38,222 nt of DNA from Streptomyces ochraceiscleroticus (GTDB lineage Bacteria > Actinomycetota > Actinomycetes > Streptomycetales > Streptomycetaceae): assembly GCF_000720485.1 (NCBI RefSeq), contig NZ_JOAX01000048.1, positions 1-38,222 on the forward strand. Reading direction: 5' to 3'. The notes under the pieces were generated by a model. It was not told the origin of the DNA, made no database searches, and worked only from the letters and a program-made list of their open reading frames with translations. The translations under genes were made by a program, and so were the position numbers. Within the stretch, counting starts at the first letter, position 1. Each line of letters begins with the position of its first letter. Of the stretch, positions 18,834-26,163 are shown one piece after another.

Positions 18834-19829
18834 ATGGATACCTCAGCGATACCCCAGAACCCCCCGCCCACAGCGCCCGCCGCACCCTCCGAGGTCAGCG
18901 GCAAGGCCGTCCGCCCCGGTGACCGGATCTTCCTCGGTCTCTCGCGCGGCTCCGGCATCGCGCTGCTGGTGATCATGGCCGCCATCGCGGCCTTCCTCAC
19001 CTACCGCTCCGTCCTGGCGATCCAGGGCGACAAGGCGAACTTCTTCACCACCTTCGAGTGGGACCCGAGCGGCGCCGAGCCCAAGTTCGGCATCGCCGTC
19101 CTCGCCTTCGGCACCGTCGTCAGCTCGATCATCGCGATGATCATCGCGGTCCCCGTCGCGGTCGGCATCGCCCTCTTCATCTCGCACTACGCGCCGCGCA
19201 AGCTGGCCGCGCCGCTGGGCTACGTCATCGACCTGCTCGCCGCGGTCCCCAGCATCATCTACGGCCTGTGGGGCGCGCTCTTCCTCGTACCGCACCTGAG
19301 CGGCCTGTACGCCTGGCTGGACAGCTACCTCGGCTGGACCGGGATCTTCAGCTACTCCCAGGGCGCCGCGCGCTCGCTGTTCACCGTCGGCATCCTGCTG
19401 GCGATCATGATCCTGCCGATCGTCACCAGCGTCAGCCGCGAGGTCTTCCTCCAGGTCCCCAAGATGCACGAGGAAGCCGCGCTCGCCCTCGGCGCCACGC
19501 GCTGGGAGGTCATCCGCATGTCGGTGCTGCCCTTCGGCCGCTCCGGCATCATCAGCGCCTCGATGCTGGGCCTGGGCCGCGCGCTCGGCGAGACCATGGC
19601 CGTCGCCACGGTCCTCTCCCCCAGCTTCCTCATCGGGCTCAGCCTGCTGGACCCGGGCGGCGGCACGTTCGCGCAGAACATCGCCAGCAAGTTCAGCGAG
19701 GCGGACACCTTCGGCCAGGACGCGCTGATCGCCTCCGGCCTCGTCCTCTTCGTCATCACCCTGCTCGTCAACGGCGCGGCCCGTCTGATCATCGCCCGCC
19801 GCAAGGAGTACTCGGGGGCCAACGCATGA
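18834..19829 (+). CDS. pstC: Phosphate ABC transporter permease PstC
   Basis: 331 residues with six predicted membrane helices, the first at residues about 38-60. The cytoplasmic EAA loop, which contacts PstB, is visible as EEAALALGATRWEVIRMSVLPFGRSGI. The motif GLGRALGETMAV is typical of PstC. The ATG at 18834 follows GGAG. Its stop overlaps the start of pstA by 4 bp (ATGA), giving coupled translation and equal amounts of the two permeases. Confidence 0.95.
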   Translation: MDTSAIPQNPPPTAPAAPSEVSGKAVRPGDRIFLGLSRGSGIALLVIMAAIAAFLTYRSVLAIQGDKANFFTTFEWDPSGAEPKFGIAVLAFGTVVSSIIAMIIAVPVAVGIALFISHYAPRKLAAPLGYVIDLLAAVPSIIYGLWGALFLVPHLSGLYAWLDSYLGWTGIFSYSQGAARSLFTVGILLAIMILPIVTSVSREVFLQVPKMHEEAALALGATRWEVIRMSVLPFGRSGIISASMLGLGRALGETMAVATVLSPSFLIGLSLLDPGGGTFAQNIASKFSEADTFGQDALIASGLVLFVITLLVNGAARLIIARRKEYSGANA

Positions 19830-20905
19830 GTAACGTCGTCACCGAGCCGCGTCCCGTGGCCGACAGCGCACCGCTTCCCGTCTCCCTCAAGCAGGCCCGC
19901 CTGCCCCGCTGGAGCCCGCCGGTCTTCGCGCTGGTCGCGCTTGCCGCCGGCGCCGGCATCGGCCTCGTCGCCGGCCTGGACAGCAAGATCCAGTGGGGCC
20001 TGATCGCCGCACTGCTCTTCATCATCGGCACGTTCACGATCGCCACCAAGGTCGAGGGCGCCCGGCAGGCCAGGGACCGGCTGGCCACCAGCCTGGTCTG
20101 GATGGCCTTCCTGCTCGCCGTCCTCCCGCTGGCCTCGCTCCTCTGGGAGACCGTCGACCGCGGCCGGAAGGTCCTGGACGGGTACTTCCTCACCCACTCC
20201 ATGGGCACCCTGCCCGACGCCATGGTCGGCGGCGGCATCAACCACGCGATCACCGGCACCCTGCAGCAGGTGGGCCTCGCCACTCTGATCGCCGCGCCGA
20301 TCGGCCTGCTGACCGCGATCTACCTCGTCGAGTACGGACGCGGCAAGCTCGCCAAGGCCGTCACCTTCTTCGTCGACGTCATGACGGGTATCCCCTCGAT
20401 CGTCGCCGGCCTCTTCGTCCTCTCCGTCTGGATCCTGATCCTCGGCTTCGGCCCCTCCGGCTTCGCCGGCGCCATGGCGCTGGCCATCCTGATGATGCCG
20501 GTCGTGGTCCGCTCCACGGAGGAGATGCTCAAGCTCGTACCGAACGAGCTGCGCGAGGCGTCCCTCGCCCTCGGCGTACCGAAGTGGCGCACCATCCTCA
20601 AGGTCGTCCTGCCCACCTCCATCGGCGGCATCACCACCGGCGTCATGCTGGCCATCGCCCGCATCACCGGCGAGACCGCGCCGGTACTGCTCCTGGTGTG
20701 GGGCGCCAAGACGATCAACAACAACCCCTTCGAAGGCGCCCAGCAGTCCCTGCCGCTGTACGTGTACCAGCAGTGGCAGCAGGGCTCCGAGGCGAGCTAC
20801 GACCGCGCCTGGGCCGCGGCCCTCGTCCTCATCGCCTTCGTCATGATCCTGAACCTGGTGGCCCGCGGCATCGCCCGCTGGAAGGCCCCCAAGACCGGCC
20901 GCTGA
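19826..20905 (+). CDS. pstA: Phosphate ABC transporter permease PstA
   Basis: 359 residues. There is a long N-terminal part with extra hydrophobic segments (residues about 31-55 and 60-75, 88-110) before the permease domain, longer than E. coli PstA (about 296). The EAA loop reads [27 protein letters not shown], and [13 protein letters not shown] is the PstA signature. It pairs with PstC to form the membrane channel. The ATG at 19826 overlaps the pstC stop. Large antisense and alternative-frame open frames across this gene are shadows. Confidence 0.95.
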   Translation: MSNVVTEPRPVADSAPLPVSLKQARLPRWSPPVFALVALAAGAGIGLVAGLDSKIQWGLIAALLFIIGTFTIATKVEGARQARDRLATSLVWMAFLLAVLPLASLLWETVDRGRKVLDGYFLTHSMGTLPDAMVGGGINHAITGTLQQVGLATLIAAPIGLLTAIYLVEYGRGKLAKAVTFFVDVMTGIPSIVAGLFVLSVWILILGFGPSGFAGAMALAILMMPVVVRSTEEMLKLVPNELREASLALGVPKWRTILKVVLPTSIGGITTGVMLAIARITGETAPVLLLVWGAKTINNNPFEGAQQSLPLYVYQQWQQGSEASYDRAWAAALVLIAFVMILNLVARGIARWKAPKTGR

Positions 20906-20937
20906 CCGCAGCGAGCACGAAAGAAGCAGTGATTCCC

Positions 20938-21717
20938 ATGGCCAAGCGAATCGACGTCAGCGGCCTCTCCGCCTTCTACGGCAGCCACAAGGCCATCGAC
21001 GACATCTCCATGACCGTCGAGCCCCGCTCGGTGACGGCCTTCATCGGCCCCTCCGGCTGCGGCAAGTCCACCTTCCTGCGCACCCTGAACCGTATGCACG
21101 AGGTCACCCCCGGTGGCCGCGTCGAGGGCAAGGTGCTGCTGGACGACGAGAACCTCTACGGCTCGGGCGTCGACCCGGTCGCCGTCCGCCGCACCGTCGG
21201 CATGGTCTTCCAGCGCCCCAACCCCTTCCCCACCATGTCGATCTTCGACAACGTGGCGGCGGGCCTGCGCCTGAACGGCGATGTGAAGAAGAAGTCCGAG
21301 CTGAACGACGTCGTCGAGAAGTCGCTCAAGGGCGCCAACCTCTGGAACGAGGTCAAGGACCGGCTGAACAAGCCCGGCTCCGGCCTCTCCGGCGGCCAGC
21401 AGCAGCGTCTGTGCATCGCCCGCGCCATCGCGGTCGAGCCGCAGGTCCTGCTGATGGACGAGCCCTGCTCCGCGCTCGACCCGATCTCCACCCTCGCCAT
21501 CGAGGACCTGATCGGGGAGCTCAAGGAGCGCTTCACGATCGTCATCGTGACGCACAACATGCAGCAGGCCGCACGCGTCTCGGACCGTACGGCGTTCTTC
21601 AACCTGGCCGCCGTCGGCGAGCCCGGCAAGCTCGTCGAGATCGACGAGACCGAGCGCATCTTCTCCAACCCGTCGGTCCAGGACACGGAGGACTACATCT
21701 CCGGCCGCTTCGGCTGA
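20938..21717 (+). CDS. pstB: Phosphate ABC transporter ATPase PstB
   Basis: 259 residues, the family's usual length. Walker A is at 37-45 (GPSGCGKST), the PstB-type Q-loop [12 protein letters not shown] follows, the ABC signature is at about 150-158 (LSGGQQQRL), Walker B is at about 171-176 (LLMDEP), and the switch His lies in IVTHNMQQA. It hydrolyses ATP to drive phosphate import through PstCA. I chose the ATG at 20938 ([10 protein letters not shown]); a GTG three codons upstream is in frame. It starts 32 bp after pstA and ends before a strong hairpin terminator. Confidence 0.96.
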   Translation: MAKRIDVSGLSAFYGSHKAIDDISMTVEPRSVTAFIGPSGCGKSTFLRTLNRMHEVTPGGRVEGKVLLDDENLYGSGVDPVAVRRTVGMVFQRPNPFPTMSIFDNVAAGLRLNGDVKKKSELNDVVEKSLKGANLWNEVKDRLNKPGSGLSGGQQQRLCIARAIAVEPQVLLMDEPCSALDPISTLAIEDLIGELKERFTIVIVTHNMQQAARVSDRTAFFNLAAVGEPGKLVEIDETERIFSNPSVQDTEDYISGRFG

Positions 21718-21797
21718 GTCGCACTGCGCGACGGTCGGCCGACCCGACGCCACCGAGCGTCCTGCGGTGCTGCATGGCGGTGCCACCAAAGGACGAA

Positions 21798-21826
21798 GGG
21801 CCCGCCCCCGACGAGGGGGCGGGCCC
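21798..21826 (+). terminator. Rho-independent terminator of pstSCAB
   Basis: A perfect 12-bp GC stem (GGGCCCGCCCCC with GGGGGCGGGCCC) and a 5-base loop, followed by ATTT. It lies about 80 bp after the pstB stop and, being symmetric, could also stop transcription arriving from the convergent pit gene. Confidence 0.88.
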
Positions 21827-21854
21827 ATTTGCTTGGCTTCGCGCGCTGCCCGGC

Positions 21855-21906
21855 GAAAATCAAGCCCGTCCGGCGCTTGAGGACCGGGGTCCGGGGCGGA
21901 GCCCCG
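21855..21906. repeat. Dispersed Streptomyces intergenic repeat element
   Basis: The block AAATCAAGCCCGTCCGGCG, continuing through CTTGAGGAC and CCGGGGTCCGGGGCGGAGCC, matches from memory a repeat found many times between convergent genes in Streptomyces genomes. It contains two nested dyads, GTCC...GGAC and GGGGC-GGA-GCCCC. Here it also separates two convergent operons. A smaller dyad, GTTCCG-CGGA-CGGAAC, follows at 21914-21929, next to the pit stop. Confidence 0.75.
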
Positions 21907-21929
21907 TGCGGCCCGTTCCGCGGACGGAA

Positions 21930-22928
21930 CTAGCCGAACGCCAGGTTCACGACCCAGAACGCGGCAGCGGCCACCGCGGCCGCAGCAGGCATGGTGATGA
22001 ACCATCCGAGGATGATGTTCTTCGCGACCCCCCACCGCACAGCGCTCACGCGCTTAGTGGCGCCCACACCCATGATCGCCGAAGTGATCACATGGGTCGT
22101 GGAGATCGGCGCGTGGAACATGAACGCGGTGGTGAACATGATCGAGGCACCCGTCGCCTCGGCTGCAAAGCCCTGCGGCGGGTCCAGCTCGATGATCTTG
22201 CGGCCGAGGGTACGCATGATGCGCCAGCCACCCGCGTACGTACCGAGCGACAGCATCGCCGCGCAGGCGATCTTCACCCAGATCGGGATCGCGTCGCCCT
22301 GGTTCTGGACATCGCCGATGACCAGCGCCATCACCACGATGCCCATCGTCTTCTGGGCGTCCTGGAGGCCGTGGCCGAGCGCCATGCCCGCCGCCGAGAC
22401 CGTCTGCGCGATGCGGAAGCCGCGCTTGGCCTTGTGCGGGTTGGTGCCCTTGAACATCCACAGGATGGCGACCATGACGAAGTAGCCGGCGACCAGACCG
22501 ACCAGCGGCGACAGGAACATCGGGAGAACGATCTTCTCCCAGACGCCCGACCAGTAGACGGTCGAGGACCCGGCGAGCGCCGCGCCCACCATGCCGCCGA
22601 ACAGCGCGTGCGAGGAGGAGGACGGCAGACCGAAGTACCAGGTCACCATGTTCCACGCGATGGCGCCGATCAGCGCGGCGAAGAGGATCATCATCCCCTG
22701 TTTGCCGCTGGGCGTCTCGATGAGGCCCTCACTGACGGTCTTGGCGACCCCGCTGCCCAGGAAGGCACCGGCGAGGTTCATCACCGCCGCCATCGCGAGC
22801 GCGGCCCGCGGCGTCAGCGCGCGCGTCGAGACCGAGGTCGCGATCGCGTTCGCGGAGTCGTGAAAGCCGTTGGTGTACGTGAATCCGAGCGCGACCGCGA
22901 TGGTCACGATGAGCGCGAAGGTGTCCAT
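21930..22928 (-). CDS. pit: Low-affinity inorganic phosphate transporter (Pit family)
   Basis: 332 residues with about ten membrane helices. The duplicated PiT signatures are present: GFTYTNGFHDSANAIATSVSTRAL near the N-terminus and the matching half further on, with GLPSSSSHALFGGMVGAAL, HGLQDAQKTMGI and HAPISTTHVITSAIMGVG. It carries phosphate, usually as a metal-phosphate complex, with protons. The ATG at 22928 is 9 bp after the stop of the DUF47 gene, so the two are one operon. It converges on the high-affinity pst operon. From memory this is the PitH1 arrangement in S. coelicolor. Confidence 0.94.
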   Translation of the reverse strand: MDTFALIVTIAVALGFTYTNGFHDSANAIATSVSTRALTPRAALAMAAVMNLAGAFLGSGVAKTVSEGLIETPSGKQGMMILFAALIGAIAWNMVTWYFGLPSSSSHALFGGMVGAALAGSSTVYWSGVWEKIVLPMFLSPLVGLVAGYFVMVAILWMFKGTNPHKAKRGFRIAQTVSAAGMALGHGLQDAQKTMGIVVMALVIGDVQNQGDAIPIWVKIACAAMLSLGTYAGGWRIMRTLGRKIIELDPPQGFAAEATGASIMFTTAFMFHAPISTTHVITSAIMGVGATKRVSAVRWGVAKNIILGWFITMPAAAAVAAAAFWVVNLAFG

Positions 22929-22937
22929 GGCCGGGGC

Positions 22938-23558
22938 TCAGGACTCCTTCACGGCGATCGTCTCGACCGTGTTGGCCACGTGCTCGAACGCATCGGCCGC
23001 CTCTTCGAGGATGTCCACGATCTGCTTGAGCTTCAGCACCTCGATGGCGTCGTACTTGCCGTTGAAGAGGTGGGCGAGCAGCTTGCGGTGGATCTGGTCG
23101 GCCTGGTTCTCCAGGCGGTTGACCTCGATCCAGTACTCGGTGAGGTTGGACATCGTCCGCAGGTTCGGCATGGCCTCGGCGGTCAGCTCCGCCGCCCGCG
23201 CCAGTACCTCGATCTGCTGGTCGACGCCCTTGGGCAGCTCCTCGACGTTGTAGAGGACGACCAGATCGACGGCCTCCTCCATGAAGTCCATGATGTCGTC
23301 GAGGGACGAGGCGAGGTTGTAGATGTCCTCGCGGTCGAACGGCGTGATGAACGAGGAGTTCAACTGGTGGAACACCGCGTGGGTGGCGTCGTCCCCCGCG
23401 TGCTCCGCCGCTCGCATCCTCTCGGCGATCTCTGCCCGCGCGGAGGCGTCCGCCCCGAGCAGTTCCATCAGGAGCTTGGAGCCCGTGACGATGTTGTCCG
23501 CGGAGGCGGCGAACATGTCGTAGAAGCTCGTCTCCCTGGGGGTCAGACGAAAGCGCAC
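22938..23558 (-). CDS. DUF47 family PhoU-like protein
   Basis: 206 residues, all-helical. The DUF47 family pattern is clear: an N-terminal ETSFYDMFAASADNIV, then FITPFDREDIYNLASSLDDIMDF with acidic metal-binding residues, and a C-terminal half ending DAFEHVANTVETIAVKES. DUF47 proteins are structurally PhoU-like and are usually encoded beside Pit transporters, whose activity they are thought to adjust. The GTG at 23558 follows GAGGA. It is the first gene of the DUF47-pit operon, divergent from csoR. Confidence 0.92.
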   Translation of the reverse strand: MRFRLTPRETSFYDMFAASADNIVTGSKLLMELLGADASARAEIAERMRAAEHAGDDATHAVFHQLNSSFITPFDREDIYNLASSLDDIMDFMEEAVDLVVLYNVEELPKGVDQQIEVLARAAELTAEAMPNLRTMSNLTEYWIEVNRLENQADQIHRKLLAHLFNGKYDAIEVLKLKQIVDILEEAADAFEHVANTVETIAVKES

Positions 23559-23727
23559 GTGAAATCCTCGGGGTGCATCGGATTCGGTCGAGATGATGCT
23601 AGGCGCATCATCCAGCCACTGCTAACCGGCATTACCTCAGTGTCGCGCATCGGGGACCATGCTCTGCACGGGGTACCTGCCCCGCGCGCTGCGCGAGGCA
23701 CCTCCCTCGTGCGCGAAATTCTGTACC

Positions 23728-23748
23728 ATATACCCGCCAGGGGTATAT
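23728..23748 (+). promoter_or_regulatory. CsoR operator
   Basis: ATATACCC-gccag-GGGTATAT is a perfect 8-bp inverted repeat with a 5-bp centre, ending 29 bp before the csoR ATG. It matches the type-2 CsoR operator (TACCC...GGGTA) described for Streptomyces, indicating copper-responsive autoregulation. Confidence 0.88.
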
Positions 23749-23777
23749 GAACCGGCTACGTACCAGGGGAGAAGCCC

Positions 23778-24179
23778 ATGACGACCACGGACGCCGACGC
23801 CGACGGCACGACCGCAGCCACCGGGACCTGCCACGGCGCGGAGCCGCAGGGCGTGCCCCAGGGCGACCCCCAGGCCGTGACCGACCACGATCTGGGCATC
23901 CATGGGTACGCGAAGCAGAAGGACGCCCACATCAAGCGGCTGCGCCGCATCGAGGGACAGATCCGGGGCCTCCAGCGGATGCTGGAGGAGGACGTCTACT
24001 GCATCGACATACTCACCCAGGTTTCAGCCAGCACAAAGGGCCTGCAGTCCTTCGGCCTGCAGCTTCTCGAGGAACATTTGCGGCACTGCGTCGCCGACGC
24101 GGCCGTGAAGGGGCCGGAGGCCATCGACGAGAAGGTCAAGGAAGCCACCAAGGCCATCGAGCGCATGCTGCGTACGTGA
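23778..24179 (+). CDS. csoR: CsoR-type copper-sensing repressor
   Basis: 133 residues. A disordered N-terminus of about 45 residues precedes the DUF156 four-helix fold. The Cu(I) ligands C75 (VYCIDIL), H100 and C104 (EEHLRHC) have the 25- and 4-residue spacing of M. tuberculosis CsoR (C36/H61/C65), which separates it from formaldehyde- or nickel-sensing relatives. Copper binding releases the operator, derepressing copper export genes. No copper ATPase or chaperone is nearby, so its main targets lie elsewhere, and here it regulates itself. It diverges from the DUF47-pit operon across 219 bp. Confidence 0.93.
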   Translation: MTTTDADADGTTAATGTCHGAEPQGVPQGDPQAVTDHDLGIHGYAKQKDAHIKRLRRIEGQIRGLQRMLEEDVYCIDILTQVSASTKGLQSFGLQLLEEHLRHCVADAAVKGPEAIDEKVKEATKAIERMLRT

Positions 24180-24304
24180 CCTACGCCGCCGGCCGGCCGG
24201 AGTGCGGGGCAGGGTCCGGGCCCCGATTGCCGATCCTGGCCATGTGGTGAGTGATCCGGCGTGAGGTATCCCACCCCGGGGCGGCGGCCGAAAACGACCG
24301 CTCC

Positions 24305-24517
24305 CTACAGCCGCCGGGCGGTCGCAGAGCTCTGCTCGGCGCCCGCTGCGGCTTCTCTGACGTCACGGTCCGCGTCCACGTCCAGCACCTCGTCGATACG
24401 GTCCGGGCTGAGGCGGTCCTCCGGGGAGGTCGCCGCCGCGATCATCAACTCACCAGCCAGGTCGATCTCGACGAGGGCCACGTGGTCCTGAGTCAGCTGA
24501 CTGCGGTGCGGCGCCAC
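24305..24517 (-). CDS. Small conserved hypothetical protein (about 70 aa)
   Basis: The GTG at 24517 follows a near-perfect ribosome site, AAGGAGGAGGT, seven bases upstream. The 70-residue product starts APHRSQLTQDHVALVEIDLAGELMIAA, then SPEDRLSPDRIDEVLDV and a Ala/Ser-rich end. Acidic, soluble, no signal or membrane segment. A longer frame starts at 24616 but would place the ribosome site inside the coding region. I do not recognise a function; the sequence looks typical of small streptomycete proteins without a domain name. Confidence 0.7.
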   Translation of the reverse strand: MAPHRSQLTQDHVALVEIDLAGELMIAAATSPEDRLSPDRIDEVLDVDADRDVREAAAGAEQSSATARRL

Positions 24518-24690
24518 GTACAACACCTCCTCCTTCGAGGCCCATGCCACTCTTCTGGCGGTTACCGCCCAGGGTAGGGACGTGTGCACGCCCCGCGCAT
24601 GGCACGGATGGACCATTTACGCCGCCCGGCAAGCCCTGCGGGCACGTGCCCGGTCGCGGAGCCGCAGGCCCGAAGCGCCCGGCCGGCGCC

Positions 24691-25548
24691 TCATCCGCCG
24701 CCGGCCGCCGCAATCCGCCCCGTGTAGATGTCCGCCCGCCGCGGCAGCTCGACCGGCGCCTTCGTCCCGAAGCCCGCGTACCAGAGCGTGGACGTCACCT
24801 CCGTGCCGCGGGGCGAGCCGTTGGCGAAGGAGAACCGGTACTGCAGCTTGCGCAGCCGCCCCGCCTCGTCGAGGTACGCCTCGAACGGCACCGCGTCGGT
24901 GGTGAAACCCTTCTCCGCCGCGGTCAGCGAGGGCTTGGTGCGCTTCGAGGAGGCGTCGGCGGCCACCCCGATGTCGGCCGTGCCCCGGTAGTGCCGCACG
25001 CGCACCCCGTGCAGCCGCTCCTCGCCCTCGTACGCCGCCCGCCGGGTGCCGCGCAGCAGCTCGGCCGCGGCCAGCGGATCGGTCGCGCCGCCCGTGACGA
25101 GATTGCCGTCGGACAGCGCCGTGGTGTCCACCCGCACCCACTTGTCCGCGGGCACCCCGGCGCCGCGGTTCTTCATGTAGAGCGCGCCGGGCGCGAAGAT
25201 CTCGGTGATCGGCGCGCGCACCCGGCCGTCCGGCCCGGCGGGCTCCGGCAGCACCAGCCGCAGCCGGCCCGTGCCGCGGCGGTAGTCGTAATGGCCGGCG
25301 CCGCGGATGGCGACGCGGGTGCCGCCGCTGGCGGTCTCCAGGGCCGTCCGCACCTGTGAGGTGGCGCCGCGCACCAGCGCGTCGGCGCTCTGCCGGAGCG
25401 CCACCGAGGGGACGGGGCCCGCGGGCACGTCGTCGGCGGCGGCGCCATCCGTCGTACACCCCGATGTCAGCAGGCCGGCTCCCAGCGCCAGCCCCGCCGC
25501 CGTGGCGACGGCGACGGCTCCGCCGGTCCGTCTGTCCTGCACCACCAT
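24691..25548 (-). CDS. Secreted lipoprotein of unknown function (LppX/LprG-like size)
   Basis: 285 residues from ATG 25548. A lipoprotein signal peptide ends LLTSGC with C31 as the lipid anchor. The mature part has repeated beta-strand character (VAIRGAGHYDYRRGTGRLRLVLP, LYMKNRG, WVRVDTTAL, RVRHYRGTADIG, KLQYRFSF, TEVTSTLWYAGFG). This resembles the half-barrel of LppX/LprG/LolA-type lipid-binding lipoproteins. That fold assignment is inference. An upstream ATG at 25617 gives a longer, less likely signal peptide. It stands alone and is divergent from the small CxC gene. Confidence 0.8.
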   Translation of the reverse strand: MVVQDRRTGGAVAVATAAGLALGAGLLTSGCTTDGAAADDVPAGPVPSVALRQSADALVRGATSQVRTALETASGGTRVAIRGAGHYDYRRGTGRLRLVLPEPAGPDGRVRAPITEIFAPGALYMKNRGAGVPADKWVRVDTTALSDGNLVTGGATDPLAAAELLRGTRRAAYEGEERLHGVRVRHYRGTADIGVAADASSKRTKPSLTAAEKGFTTDAVPFEAYLDEAGRLRKLQYRFSFANGSPRGTEVTSTLWYAGFGTKAPVELPRRADIYTGRIAAAGGG

Positions 25549-25687
25549 CGCGCACGAGCCCCCTGCCGCTGTCGCGCCGCCGTCCCGCCGCCGCACGGCG
25601 CGGCCGGCATCGGGCAACCATTTCGTTCAACGACCGTTCATGTGGCCCGTCACGCCCGCCTGGTCCAACCGGCAGTAGCGTGGCACT

Positions 25688-25888
25688 GTGCCGTACGCGA
25701 TCCAGGACCCGCAGCAGATCACCGCCCCCGATACCGGCGCCGGCGCCACGGGGACGCACCGCACCACGACCACCGAGCGCGGGGCGTTCTGCCTCGCCCG
25801 GTGCAGTTGCGGCTGGTCGGGCCCGGCCCGCCGCGCCCGCTCCCAGGCCCGCACGGACGCGGAGCGGCACGCCGGCGCCGGTCGCTGA
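25688..25888 (+). CDS. Small conserved protein with CxC motif (66 aa)
   Basis: 66 residues from GTG 25688. The C-terminal half reads RGAFCLARCSCGWSGPARRARSQARTDAERHAG; the Cys residues (FCLARCSCGW) could form half of a zinc ribbon. This kind of C-terminal CSCGWxGPxRRxRxxARxDAxxH pattern is familiar from small streptomycete proteins without known function. The final codons run into the 21-bp tandem repeat, and the stop lies in its first unit. Confidence 0.65.
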   Translation: MPYAIQDPQQITAPDTGAGATGTHRTTTTERGAFCLARCSCGWSGPARRARSQARTDAERHAGAGR

Positions 25889-26030
25889 TCTTCAGGAGCC
25901 GGTCGCTGGCCTTCAGGGACCGATCGCTGATCCTCAGGGCCAGTCGCTGACCCTCCGGAGCCAGTCGCTGGCCCTCAGGGACCGGTCACTGACCTTGAGG
26001 CGCCGACCTCTGGCCTTCAGTGGCCGGTCC
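25885..26030 (+). repeat. Degenerate 21-bp tandem repeat (seven units)
   Basis: Seven units of 21 bp (one of 20) follow the pattern CTGRYCYTCAGGGRCCRGTCG. They begin at the stop codon of the small CxC gene and end about 134 bp before the flavin oxidase gene. All three forward frames stay largely open because each unit is seven codons, but no frame has a credible start, so this is probably a non-coding minisatellite. Confidence 0.8.
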
Positions 26031-26163
26031 TCGCGCGCCCCCGCAGTCCCCCCGTTCACTCCACGCGCCCCGTTCCCGGTGGAACCCGCTGCCCCACTTC
26101 CGCATCTGGCTGGGGGAAGGCAACGGCACAGCGCCTCTGGCGCGATACGGCAAGGGGGCGGCC

